Assembly (NCBI GenBank): GCA_013397865.1
Contig: VZTI01004555.1
Location: 378,326-442,325, forward strand
Source: Struthidea cinerea
Lineage: Eukaryota > Chordata > Aves > Passeriformes > Corcoracidae
Length of the DNA: 64,000 nucleotides
Direction: 5' to 3'
This document shows positions 38,734 to 50,136 of this stretch, piece by piece. Positions within the stretch are counted from its first letter, which is position 1, and each line of letters starts with the position of its first letter. A program made the position numbers and the translations under genes. The notes beneath the pieces were generated by a model. That model ran no database searches. It had not been told where the DNA came from and saw nothing but the letters and a program-made list of their open reading frames with translations.

Positions 38734-38747
38734 CCAGGAGGGGGCAT
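38734..38747 (+). promoter_or_regulatory. CTCF-like motif
   Basis: CCAGGAGGGGGCAT fits the CTCF core consensus (CCASNAGRKGGCRS) at every position except the last. The surrounding 38660-38780 sequence contains several CpGs. Vertebrate genomes have many such matches, so binding is a prediction. Confidence 0.35.
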
Positions 38748-41700
38748 TATGTACTCATTTCTGCGGCTGGCTGGGGACTGAATTAGTTTTAAAGCCCAGG
38801 ACATGGTCAGCTTCTTGACCTCGACATGGAGCACTACCATGAGATGCTGGAGACCCTGCCCCTCCTCCCCAACATGGACCACAATGTGCAAATTGGCACA
38901 TTTCTCATCCTTTTTCCTTCTGGATAATTCAGAAAATGACATATCAATTACTTAATTATTACCCACAATTTTGCTTTTCACGTATTTTTTCATTCTTGGT
39001 ACTCAGATGGCTTTTTGATGCTTGTTTCATTTTGTCTTACTGTTTATCTCTTGTCTGTGCTTCTTGGAGCTGGAGACCAAAGTTGGGGGATAATACAAAA
39101 TATTCAGTTTATCCCTGCTTTTCTTTCATATAAAGAACTTTTCTTTCATTTTGCTTTTTTCCTTATTATAGAACCCTTTATCAAGCAGGGAAGAGATCCT
39201 TTAGTAGCTCAGGAATTTTGTCAGGTGATGAAACAATCTTGTCTAGGTGGGTTTCTAGGAGGTTATTTAAGCCACCCTCAAGTACAGATATAACAGGAGT
39301 GCCTTCATCTAAGAGCATACGGTCTTTTTAGGTGGGAACCTTGCTGTGGGAGGCCTGGCAGTAGCCATGCTGCTCTCCATGGGTGCAAACAAGGCATGGC
39401 CATGAAAAACACCACCCTCCTCCCTTTCCATGCCAGTCACCTCCACGCCTTCATTTTGGGTAGCAATATGCAGTTCGTAGAGTAAATATCTCTTCTTCTT
39501 TTCTGCAGGATGAAACAAAAGGGGGAAAGTCAGACAGACCTCAGGTTGCTGCAAGTGATCCAGCCTTTTGATGGAAAGTTCAGGAAGAAATCTCTGCCCC
39601 ACCTTGGCCCTGCACTCCCTGAGGAAAGGCAATTCCACATCACAGCTGGGGGTGTGACTGCAGTCTGGACAAAAGCAGCAGAGATCTGGGTCTGAATCTG
39701 TCAGAAGGTCACTGTCGAGAAGTGACTGTAACCCTAAGATGCTGCAGTTTATATTCTTGTTCCATTAACTCTGACAACAGACTTCAGAGACCAGTTTTCT
39801 CAACCTGGCTTATAAATCATGCTGTTAAAAATGCACTGGGATTTACTTGTGCATAGCACGGAGCTCTGCAAGTAAAATTAACCCTTTAAACGAGAACTGA
39901 GGTGAATGTGATGCAGATGCTGGGCACTTACATGAGGCTGCTCAAGTTTTGAGCTGGGTTTGTGGAAGTCCAGGAGTGGATACTGGACACCTTGAGCTTC
40001 CGATATTCATCCTGTCCCCACCAGACCCAGACAGCTGAGAGGTCAGGGCTGGTGGGATGAGACCAGCCCCAGCCTGGAAGCTGTTACAGGCATGTCAATG
40101 CTGGACCATCCACTTTGCTTCCCAGCAACCAATGATGTGCAGCAGCTCCCAAGCCTCAGGCTGGGCTTACACAACCCTGCTCAGAGTGGTGGACCTTAAT
40201 GGTTTTTGTGCCCAAAGATCTCCTCTGCCCTTGGAAAGATATGCTTTCCAGAAGCTACCAAAACCTTTTCAGTTCTTTGTGAAAATGCAAGCCTTTAAAA
40301 ATAGCTCAACTGGTCACCCAGGAAGAGACCCACTTGAAATCATGAACTGTTTTTCAAAACCTTGACCTTAATCTCTGGAAGGATGCTACCTTCTGCATAA
40401 CCCAGGCAATCCTACCAGGTGTATGGGGCTCGAAGCTCTTCCTGTGCAAGTCTCTGGTTCACTCTGGTTTGTGTGGCACTGTGTGACAGTGTCACGGTGG
40501 CTCTGCAAGAGTGAACTGGGTCAGCTCCTACTCATGCATCAGCAGCAAGATTGGGAGCTCAGTGCTGGTGGCAGGACCTGTATCAGCAGTGATGAATGGC
40601 AGGGGGGATTTTCATCTCTTTGATTAATTTTGTGGGGCTGACAGTTAGACAGATCACATCTTGGCTCCTGCGCCAGGAGGTTTTAGTAAGGGAGTCCTTG
40701 GGAGGTCTGGATGAACTAACTTTACTTCTGCAATCCCAAAACCTCAAGCCCTCACAGCTCCTGGATGCCTGAGGGTGGGAAATGCTGGTGGGCTTGGGTA
40801 AACAACACTTGTGCTGTCAGGCTGGGAACAGAAACAGTGATGGGTCTGAAGGCATTGCCTTTGTGAAGGAAACACTGAGGCAGGAACAGTCCATTTTGCT
40901 TACAGGAAGAGTATCCCTTCCTTCTGTGGATGTTTGGAAAATAAAGGCAGGATGAATTTGACCTCTGTTTTGTTTGATATTTACTGATTTGAGAGATGGA
41001 GGTTTGCAATCCAGGGGCTGCTGTGGCTGTGCTGTGGCTGGGGAGGAGGGAGTCGGACTGCAGCAGCTGGAGAGTGTCATGAGCGCCACAGGGGGGATGA
41101 ACATTCCTGGACAGAGGCTCAAGGTGAGAGTTTTAAGCAGCTGGAGCTTTTCCTTTGCTCATCACCTCTTCCTTGCTGCCACGATTCACTCATTCTCCTC
41201 ACCTGTCCCCCAACACTTCTCCTGAGCATCTCTGTCCAGTGCACTGGGTCACCTATAGAGGGCAATTCCTTGCTTTTCCTTCTGCCAAAACCAGTTATTC
41301 CTCACTCAGCTGATCCCTCTCTCACCCTCATGCCCTCCTCTACAGCCACAATGAGGATCTGGATACCTCCTCTTGAGATATCTACCTACAGCCAGAGTCT
41401 GAAAATTTTTTTGTTAGGGTAATGCAAATCTAATGTTGCTTCACTGCTCCAGAGAACCTCATTCCTGCCTCCTCTTACAGCACTGTGATCTACTTCCTTG
41501 TGCTTCAAGGGAGTAAAATGTGATATTTCAGGTGGGACCATGAACTCAACAGATGAAGGAGCCATCAGCAGTTCCACAAACACAGAATATTTTTCTCGCC
41601 TTTATTTTACAGTCTAGCATCCTAAGGAAAAGGAGGGAATATACTGATTTTTTTCCTAGTCCCATGGGATGCTCTAGTCTCCCTAGGGGTCTTCAGATAC

Positions 41701-41804
41701 TGAGTGATCTTGCACTCAATCTATTATTAGACTGTGGAGTCCCAGGCACAAATCCTAAAGAGGGCAGCAGAATCAAACCCAGACCTTTGCCTATAGCCGG
41801 CTGA
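38748..41804. other. Unique non-coding sequence
   Basis: No gene, RNA gene or transposon recognised. Open frames of up to about 110 codons are mutually overlapping and anonymous. Confidence 0.55.
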
Positions 41805-41842
41805 AGCAGTGCTGGTGCTGCTGCAGCAATGCTGGTGCTGCT
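41805..41842. repeat. Imperfect 20-bp tandem duplication, GCTG-rich
   Basis: AGCAGTGCTGGTGCTGCT at 41805-41822 recurs with one change at 41825-41842. This is low-complexity local duplication. Confidence 0.7.
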
Positions 41843-41859
41843 AATTGAATGTGCTTTAT

Positions 41860-42070
41860 GTACAGGAGCAGTTCAGCACACACCCCCAGAACATGCTGCA
41901 CATCGTTTGGTGATATACAAACCGACTGGGACAATTTACAATGGTGATTTTTCCACTGACGGGTAAATTAATGCTCTCCATTATAGGCATTTAATCAATG
42001 CCAGCTCCCTAAGTCTCTAAACAGGCCACCAAGATAGAAGATTGATTGGTCTGAATGCATCATATATAAA
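41860..42070. promoter_or_regulatory. Repeat-free AT-rich block, candidate conserved non-coding element
   Basis: Non-repetitive sequence with GGTAAATTAATGC near 41960, GCATTTAATCAATGCC near 41988, and GATTGATTGG near 42042. Its even texture and homeodomain/PBX-type cores resemble conserved vertebrate non-coding elements. I cannot test conservation here. Confidence 0.2.
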
Positions 42071-43863
42071 ACAGGGATACTTCATAAGAGCATAAATGGC
42101 GTTTGTTTCCCAAAGCCACAGACAGCTCCGTGGTGAGGAGTGTTGACAGCCACTTGCTGGGACACAGGGAAGGGACAAGAGCTGGGTTTAATGTGGGGTT
42201 TTTGTCTTGGTTTCTTCTTGGGTTTTTTCAAGGCAAGGCTGAAATGACCTAGAGATGGGAAGATCCTTCCAGCTCTGCGCATGGGCAAGTCTGTTTGCCT
42301 GGGAGGGATCCTGGTGATCCCTACACTGCCTGTGTGGCTTCTGGAGATGCTTCTCCCAGATGCTGCTGCTGACTTTTGCAGCAAAATTTGCAGTTAATCA
42401 CAAAGCACTGAAATTTAGCTTCATACTTATGCAAGTGGCCAAAATTTAAGAGGTGTTGGTCTGCCACCCCATCCCCTTTTTAATGTTATTTTTCATTTTA
42501 TTCAGAGCAGTATAATGACTTGTTTCTTAGCTCAGCCAGGAGGTTTAGCCTCATTTCCAAGCTGTGATTTGGACACCCAGGGACTGTGGGTGGAAAGGAT
42601 GGTGCTGGGACCATGGGAATCCAGGACCTGCCTGAGTATGTCAGTGCTCTTAACCAGGACAAATCTAAAATAAAATATATGAACACAGGTCCCCCTGAAA
42701 GATGTGTAGAGTGTCTAATTGTATCTCATGTGAGAAATGGGTTAAAGCACACAGAGAGTCAGTTTGCATTACTTCTAACCTTTGCAAAGTCATCAAGCTG
42801 AATTACGGAACACTGATTTGATTTGCAAACCAAGACCCGTCATCCTAAACCAATGGGATAAAGCATACCTTTTATTAATATGGCTAAACACCTCTAGTTA
42901 CATAAGTTAAAGGAGAACTCATAAAGTGATGGTCACTCTGTCAGGATCCTGAACCCCAACTGCCTGTGAAAGCCACTGAGGCCAGGGAGGCTCAGACACT
43001 TAAACCTTGATCGTGCTTAAAATGGGATTTAGCTGTCCATGTGCCTTAGAATTACATTTTCTTTGGCTTCTGTCAAGTCTGTGAGGTTGTGATTAGAAAA
43101 TCAGTCTAACTTCACAGCTGGAAAGGTTGTCATCATATTTCTCCCAAGCGGATGGCCAGGGCCACTCTCGATTTCTGATGGAAAGACAGAGAGCTCAATA
43201 AATAAAATTGGGCATATGGAAATTTCATTACTTTACATCCACAGAGTGTTTTGTGTTAGTGTTTTGCACTACTAAGGCGGAAACTGCAGCTTGTGGTAAT
43301 GTTTCTGGGGTAGCAGGGAAGCAGTAGTATTCTTTTAATATATACTGACTATTTGTGCAGTGCTCCAGTGTTCAGCCCAGGGATCAGTGCAGGTTTTTAT
43401 CCTTAGTCCTGAGGAGTTCTGCTATGTGAGCTGGTTTATCTTCTCAATAAGACACATGAGGGTGTCATTTACAGCCCAGTAAATTCATACTTCCCACATT
43501 TAGTGGCACACGGCCTTTGGGCTCCCGATTAAGAGCACAAAAGCGTGAGGTGCTGCGCTGTAACTCATGCTCTTTCACAGCTTGTGGATTAATTACAAAG
43601 CACTGAAAATGTGAAATAACAGAAATAATTACTGTAATAAACCAATGAAGTGAAATATGTTTTGCTGAAATTAAAAAAGTCACTGTCCAGGCTGAGAAAT
43701 CTAGTGTGAGGTGTGTGATGGTAATGATGACTTCTGCTGTACCGCCCTGCTTCTGAGATTGGACCTTGTATGAGGAATACATCCTTATATTTGCATAACA
43801 CTTCCAACAGATTTGTCTCTGTGAAAGCTGAATTTCCACACTGTTGTGGGATATTGGCCCCAT
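42071..43863. other. Unique non-coding sequence
   Basis: No gene or transposon recognised. Minus-strand frames around 43465-43863 are AT-rich and match nothing I know. Confidence 0.55.
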
Positions 43864-43937
43864 TGGATTGGACTTCAGAGGTCCCTGTGTGCCCCTTCCC
43901 TCTCAGGATATTCTAGGATTCTAGGATTTTATGATTC
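43864..43937 (+). mobile_element. CR1 LINE, short 3'-terminal fragment
   Basis: Only the extreme 3' end remains: a GGATTGGACTTCAGAGGTCC-type tail followed by diverged 8-base end repeats, ATTCTAGG (43910-43917), ATTCTAGG (43918-43925), ATTTTATG (43926-43933) and ATTC. It is plus oriented and lies about 65 bp upstream of a second CR1. Its end unit ATTCTAGG differs from the usual ATTCTATG. Confidence 0.75.
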
Positions 43938-44000
43938 AGTTTACATTGAGCCGGACCTGGGAAACAGCAGACACTACGTGCAAACTCTCCTGTTGTGTGG

Positions 44001-44448
44001 GGAGAGGAGCCAGCGGAAGGCAACAAAGATGATGCAGGGACTGGAGCATCTCTCTTATGAGGAAAGGGTGAGAGCTGGGCCTGCTCAGTCTCGAGAGGAG
44101 ACGGCTGAGAGGGGATCTCATCAATATTTATCCGTATCTGAGGGGAGGTGTCAGGGGATGGACCAGGCTCTGCTCCGTGGTGCCCAGCAATGGGACAAGA
44201 GGCAACTGGCAGAAACTGATGCACAGGAAGTTCCACCTTAATATGAGGAAGAACTTTCCTGTGCAGCTGACTGTGTATGGGAACAGACTGCCCAAAGAGG
44301 GTGTGGAATTCCCCTCACTGGAAATATCCCAGAACTGTCTGGATGCAGTCCTGTGCCGTGCGCTCTGGGACAACCCTGCTTGAGCAGGGAGACTGGGCTG
44401 GCTGGCTGCCTTCCAACCTGACCTGTCTGTGATTCTCTGTTTCTGTGT
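44001..44448 (+). mobile_element. CR1 LINE, 5'-truncated copy
   Basis: Typical CR1 segments appear in order: AGCGGAAGGCAACAAAGATG at about 44012; the GAGCATCTCTCTTATGAGGA segment; CAATGGGACAAGAGGCAA; a GAAGTTCCACCTTAATATGA stretch; and the 3' tail with CTGTGATTCTCTGTTTCTGTG ending near 44448. The frame at 44177-44383 retains ORF2 C-terminal sequence (MRKNFPVQLT, NRLPKEGVEFPSLEI) with decay. Its tail (CCTTCCAACCTGACC, CTGTGATTC type) differs from the copy at 9586, so it belongs to a different CR1 subfamily. It is inactive. The left edge could lie up to about 50 bp further upstream. Confidence 0.93.
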
Positions 44449-44981
44449 CACCACTCCAGTACTCTCAGGGTTGACTCATCCTCTTCTGTTGTGTTCTTGA
44501 AACGAGTCATGTGCTGTGAGATCTTTGGAACCGAGCTCTGCAGTGATAGTGACCATGGGGCACCGTATGGGACCCATTCTGCAAGTCACTTGTAGCACAC
44601 GTCATCGCTGTCACTGTAAGGCCACAGGAGGAGGTCCATGCAGAGAATCACATCATCCACCTTGCAAGGACCTTCCCTTGCAGCAGCCATGTGGAACTTG
44701 TGAATTGGTCAGTGCTGCCATTGCTATACCATGAACACAAATGGGAAATATTCAGGTGTGTTGGAGATAGTGATGATTTCTATACACAAATCATGAAATG
44801 CAGTTTCCTTCTAGCTTTTAGTTCTTTGTTTTTTGAAGGAGACACCTATGTGAGTTGCTTTGTCACATCCCCGCAAAAGGCTGGAGAATTGGCAAAAGGG
44901 GGGATCGGGAATATGCCTGTGTATGCAGAGGTAACACGGACATCCAGGCACTGAAATGCTTTTATTTGGGATTTTTTGTGG
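44449..44981. other. Unique non-coding sequence
   Basis: Nothing recognisable beyond short anonymous frames. Confidence 0.55.
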
Positions 44982-45058
44982 GGTTGGTTGTTTGTTTGTT
45001 TGTTTGGTCGGTTGGTTTGTTTTTTTGTCTGTTTATTTATTTGTTTGTTTGTTTTTTA
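44982..45058. repeat. TTTG-type microsatellite
   Basis: About 77 bp built from TTTG/GTTT units with interruptions (GGTCGGTTGG, TTTATTTATT). It is a degenerate simple repeat. The frames running through it are low-complexity artefacts. Confidence 0.9.
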
Positions 45059-46569
45059 TCTGTGAAATACAGGCTTTAATACATCAGTCTCATGCATTTG
45101 ATGTCTAAAATCAGTGTTTAGATTTCTGAAATTGGCACCTGTTGGAGCAACCAAATAGGACACTTGGTGTCTCTTCTGCATCAATTGGATGTATTATAAA
45201 TGTCATGAAGACAGTTTTCATTGATAATGCAGTCAGGCAGAGTCAGATTTGCCTTGTTGACAGGAGCTAATATGTTTGGGGAAACAAAGCCACCAGCTGA
45301 CAGGGCACTGGCAGTCTCCATCCAAGAGGTGTGCCCTGAAGAAACATAAATTGGATCTGTAACATGCAAATCGTGTCTTTAAAACCACACTTAGAAGTTC
45401 CCATGGCATCTCTACATTTGCAGCAATATCCCCCTTACTTCCCAGTAACGAATCCAAAACCTACAGCACTGTGGAAACAGGCAGCTCTACACAACTGTGG
45501 CCTTAGCTGGCAAAACACCAAGAGGAGAGAGATCCCCATGGTCTGCCCATCTGACAGACCCACTGAAGCAGTGCTTGGTAAATTTTAATACTGCTCTCAC
45601 AGATATTAAACCTTTTTCCTTAGGATTTCTGTGTTCTAAAGGGTTACACATGATCCAAATTGTTAGGGCCCAGTTCACCCACCGCTGAAGGAACTTGTGC
45701 TTTTCCCTTGGTGTTACCTGGCTATAAAATGGCATCTGGGCATGGCAGCTACTCACTAATCTGTGAAACCAAGAATGAGAATTGTGTTTAATGGGCCTGT
45801 TCAGTAATGCCTGTAGTCAGGATTTCGCAGTGCCTGGGGTTGCTGCTGATTGTGGGCTGCCATGCAGAGAGCTGTGATTTGCAAAGGTGCCCAATTGTTA
45901 TCAGGATTGACTCTCGCTATTATTCCTGTTTGTAAGAATACATTTACAGTAAGAGCAGGTTTTAAAATGATAATTAAGGGGAAAGCTTCAGAGTTTTGCC
46001 CTGCTCTCATTCTTCACAATTGAAGTTAAAATGAGTTATAGCCACCAATTGTTATACCAGGTCTCAGCACAGGACCAGCTTCACGAGAAAGCAAGTGTTT
46101 GACAGCACTAATGCCCTGGTAAACTCCATGAGTACATTTCTGCTAAACCTGGGCTGAGGGGAGCAGAATTCAATCTTCTTCACACAGCCCTGTGTCTGGT
46201 TTCCATCCCTGCTCACATGAACCCTCTGAGTGCCTGCAACAGTGGGTCCTCACTGCAAAATAAATCCAGCTGTAGGTTTGTGCTTAATTCCACTGCCCCT
46301 TACAGTCTGAGTGGACATGGGTTCATTAAGGAGAGAGTACATTGACTTATTCCCACCCATGCTAACCAGGACTCAGTGAAAGGAAAGTTTTTGTAAATAT
46401 TCTAGAGGCCTCAGGACTTTTATGGAGTCTCCACATCAATCATATGTCTTTCCTGGGTTCATTTTGGCAGAAGCCTTCAACCTGGATCCTCTCTGAATCT
46501 TCCAATAGAATAAGACCATGGAGTATGAAAAACACCCTTTGGGGACCAAAGGCGCCTCTCCATATATCC
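45059..46569. other. Unique non-coding sequence
   Basis: No gene, RNA gene or transposon recognised. Confidence 0.55.
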
Positions 46570-47195
46570 TAGAATCTTAAAATGGTGTGGGTTGGAAGGG
46601 ACCTTTTAATTCCAACCCACTCTGCCATGTCCAGGGACACCTGCTACTTGATCAGGTTCCTCAAAGCCTCATCCAGCCTGACCTTGAATATTTCCAGGGA
46701 TGGGACATCCACAGCTTCTCTGGGAAAAATTTGCCAGTGTCTCACCACCCTTACAGTAAAGAATTTTTTCCTAATATCTAATCTAAACCTGATCTCTTTC
46801 AGTTTAAAGCCATTGCCTCTTGTCCTATCACTCCATGTCCTTGCCAAAAGTCTGTCTCTGGTTCTTTTTTAGCCCCTTTAGGTACCGGANTTCCAACCCA
46901 CTCTGCCATGTCCAGGGACACCTGCTACTTGATCAGGTTCCTCAAAGCCTCATCCAGCCTGACCTTGAATATTTCCAGGGATGGGACATCCACAGCTTCT
47001 CTGGGAAAAATTTGCCAGTGTCTCACCACCCTTACAGTAAAGAATTTTTTCCTAATATCTAATCTAAACCTGATCTCTTTCAGTTTAAAGCCATTGCCTC
47101 TTGTCCTATCACTCCATGTCCTTGCCAAAAGTCTGTCTCTGGTTCTTTTTTAGCCCCTTTAGGTACCGGAAGGCTGCTAGAAGTGTGACCTTGTA
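46570..47195 (-). mobile_element. CR1 LINE, minus strand, split by an apparent false duplication
   Basis: Read on the minus strand this is a CR1 3' portion. Plus-strand hallmarks are GGTGTGGGTTGGAAGGGACC (the reverse of the 3' tail) at 46584-46603, the CAGGGATGGGACATCCACAG segment, the CTTACAGTAAAGAATTTTTT segment, and AGGTACCGGAAGGCTGCTAG at its 5'-truncated end. The encoded ORF2 C-terminus (RLDIRKKFFTVRVVRHW, then PREAVDVPSLEIFKVRLDEA) appears twice because 46610-46889 is repeated exactly at 46891-47170 across an N at 46890. Removing one copy gives a single continuous CR1 of about 345 bp. Confidence 0.95.
46610..47170. repeat. 280-bp exact direct duplication around a single N
   Basis: 46610-46889 and 46891-47170 agree base for base wherever I compared them, and both give the same 67-residue minus-strand translation (46847-46644 and 47128-46925). 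A single N at 46890 separates them. The flanks join correctly into one CR1 if one copy is removed. This is the signature of two overlapping contig ends that were scaffolded without being merged. Confidence 0.92.
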
Positions 47196-50095
47196 GGAGG
47201 CAGCCCTGGTGCAGCTGTGTCCAGCTGTGTGTTCTCGGGGAGGTGCTGAAGGAGACGTCCAGGTGTAGCTGACAGCATTTACTCAAAACTGCAGATTGTC
47301 CTTTGGGGTCATGTTAGAGGCTGGCACTTGCCCTTGCACAGATAACAAGAAATTTCATGTTTAGGATTATCAGATTTCCAGCTACTTTGCAGAAACAGCT
47401 GTCTGCAAATCTGTGACAGCAGACGCTGGGATGTTATTCAGTGTGCTGTGTGCTGATCTGCTGCTCTGCCCTCCCCAATTACAGTCGTTTTTAGCTAGCA
47501 CAGAAGGAAGCTTGGACAAATACTGTGATAAGAATGTGCATCAAAGTATTCTGGGTCCTTCCAGAGTGAGGAGCCTTAGGCAGATACTCACTTTTCCAGT
47601 CAATTGACTTTATTTAAAGAGTTCTGTCAAGACAATCCGTGCTTTGCTTTCCCACTACTCCGTGGGCATTGTCAGAGTGGATTGCCTCAAAAGAACAGGA
47701 AAGAAACCTGTGGGGACAGGGACTGTTTAGAGGTGACAGCAAAAGGAGCACTCAGCCTGAACTGCACTCCAGTAATCTTCAGCTACCTAGGCCTCCAGCT
47801 TGCAGGGAGATTGGTGTAAATTGTGGCATTACTTGCCAATGCCATCTTTTTGTATTCGAGACATGCATTATGCGTTTGGGTGTATGTGAAAGGGTCCGCC
47901 AGCCAATCTGCAGGGCTAGCTGCTAATGAAATCCTTTGACATGCCAGCTGGAATTTTATATACAGCAACTGGGAATGCTCAACCACTAAAACTCAGACTC
48001 AGAAGAAGCACTTAATGTAGTCCAGTTTTGTGTGCCTTTCTCAGCAGCGGTGCTGGTTTGAGCAGATCTCCCATTTCAGGATTTGAAATTTAAAAAGACA
48101 CCATTTGTAGGAGCATCTTCTCTCTTTCATATCTGGAAATATACCGAGCCAGTCTTGCTAAGAGAAACTCACTGGTGGTCTTCGGACTAATGCCCCTTTG
48201 GACATGATGCCCCTTTGTTTCTCTTTTAGATGAATGTAACTCCTGAGTGAAATCGTGCAAGGACAAACCCAACACAATTTCTTCTTGCAGACCTGCTTGC
48301 TTGACCACATCACTGGACTGTCTGAATTTGAGAACAAACCACCTTAGAAACCTGAGATTATTTTTTATGACTGCATTTTTTGAATAGAAGCCAAAATGAG
48401 CAGAAAGAAAAGTAATTATGGATTTTTACTCAAATTAATGCCCTGTGTTGTGGCAAACCCAGCCATTAGAGTACCGACATGACAGACGTGAAATCAGAAG
48501 CAAAAATGAAGCTGGTTCCTGGGTTTTCTCTGTCCGGTAAAGACTCTTAGAAAAAGTTGCCTGACACCTGGCCTGCAGTGTCTGTCTTCCTCAGAGATGC
48601 TCATGCAAGGCCACAGTGAATGGAAAGAAGATATTTAAGACCAATGTTCATATAATCTATTTTAGAATGAGATAAGTGATGTCTTAAAAATATTTCTGTG
48701 CCTGTAGACAGAGTCAAGGTTACTTGCTTAGGTACAAAATTCAGATTAATGATTTTTTTGCTAAGAAAAATCCTGTTTGTGGTGATGATGTAACTGGGTT
48801 TATAAAAATGCTGTAGCAAAACACAAAACAGAGAAGGAAAGGCTGTGTTTATATTGCACTACATTTTGTGGCCAGTTATTATTAAAGGCAAATGCACACT
48901 TTGAAAAGCAACTCAGGTCTCTCAAACGAATCATCTGTGTGAGTTGACAGGAAAGGTTTGCAAAGCAGCATTTCATCACGTTTTCATTGTGTCTGGTGAG
49001 GATGCTGTGCAAACTCATTGTTTGCCTTGATCTGGAAAGACCTGCCCCTGGAGAGGAAGAGGAGGAAGCAAGACACAATAACTATGGTTTCTGAGAAACT
49101 TTGCAAGGAAATTAAACAACAACAGAGTAGAGGGTCAACAATTCCAGGTAAAAAAAATGTCAATATGTTGATTTGACACATATGGGAATTTTCATCTGTG
49201 TGTTATTAAACTCCCATGGCTAATGCTGTGATTTGTTTTCTCCTTTCAAAACAAGTTAAAGATTAGCTGTAGTGTCTGTAGAAGGGATTGATCAGAATTC
49301 CCATATTAAATACCAAAAAAATGTGAGTCTCAGGGTGACATTCTGCATAGAAAGTTTATTTCTTTTCAATTTCCATGTGTAAATATACCAACATGTTTTT
49401 TGTTTCAGCAGCACCTGGGATAAGTCTATACCATAGAGCAAAGATGTTGGCTACCACAAAATTAACTCCTTTGCTTGTTGGAGTAACTACTGCACTTCTG
49501 CTGACTCTTGCAGTTTTTTCCCACATTCACATTTTCCTCGATTCAAAAAGTTTTTAGCTCCAGTGGAAAACAAAAATCTATAGTTTCAGTTTCTACCCCC
49601 TTCCTGCTTTGTGATCATTGTGGCCAAAATGGTGATTTCCTTCTTGGTTTCTACCCTGGTAGAATTTAGGTCTAGAAAAATAGTTTTGCTGAGGTCATAA
49701 ACAGATGTTTCTCTCCTGGAACATGGTTGTCATGGTCCTGACCACCTCCTGTTTCAGAGATGGGCATCCAGTTGCAATCCCATCTCTCTAAGATAAGCTG
49801 TGAGCCTACAACAAATGACCATCACAGCCCATGAATGCACAGAGTGCTCATAAAATCAGAGCTGGAATTCATAAATTTGCCATAGGTGGTCCCCAGACTG
49901 TCGCAATGTGCTCGTCTGTCTGACACCATGGATATACTCCTTAGACCTCTCCCTCTCCCTTGGCCAGACAATCACGTCTTCCAGGATCCACAGAGCAGCA
50001 CTTACACTGAAATTTGTTCTATTTCATTCTGCTAAGATCACTCGATGCTCTCTCTTGCACAGAATACAAGATTACCCTGAAGAATAAAATAAAGG
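47196..50095. other. Unique non-coding sequence
   Basis: No supported gene or repeat. Anonymous frames of at most about 95 codons on both strands. Confidence 0.55.
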
Positions 50096-50136
50096 AATTA
50101 ATTGACTTTTTAATTAATTGCAAGTTTTAATTAATA
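50096..50136. promoter_or_regulatory. Evenly spaced AATTAATT cluster
   Basis: AATTAATT at 50096-50103 and 50112-50119 and AATTAATA at 50129-50136 are spaced 16 and 17 bp apart, about one and a half helical turns. Homeodomain proteins bind such cores. The spacing is seen in the sequence; cooperative binding is inferred. Chance in AT-rich DNA is a real alternative. Confidence 0.25.
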
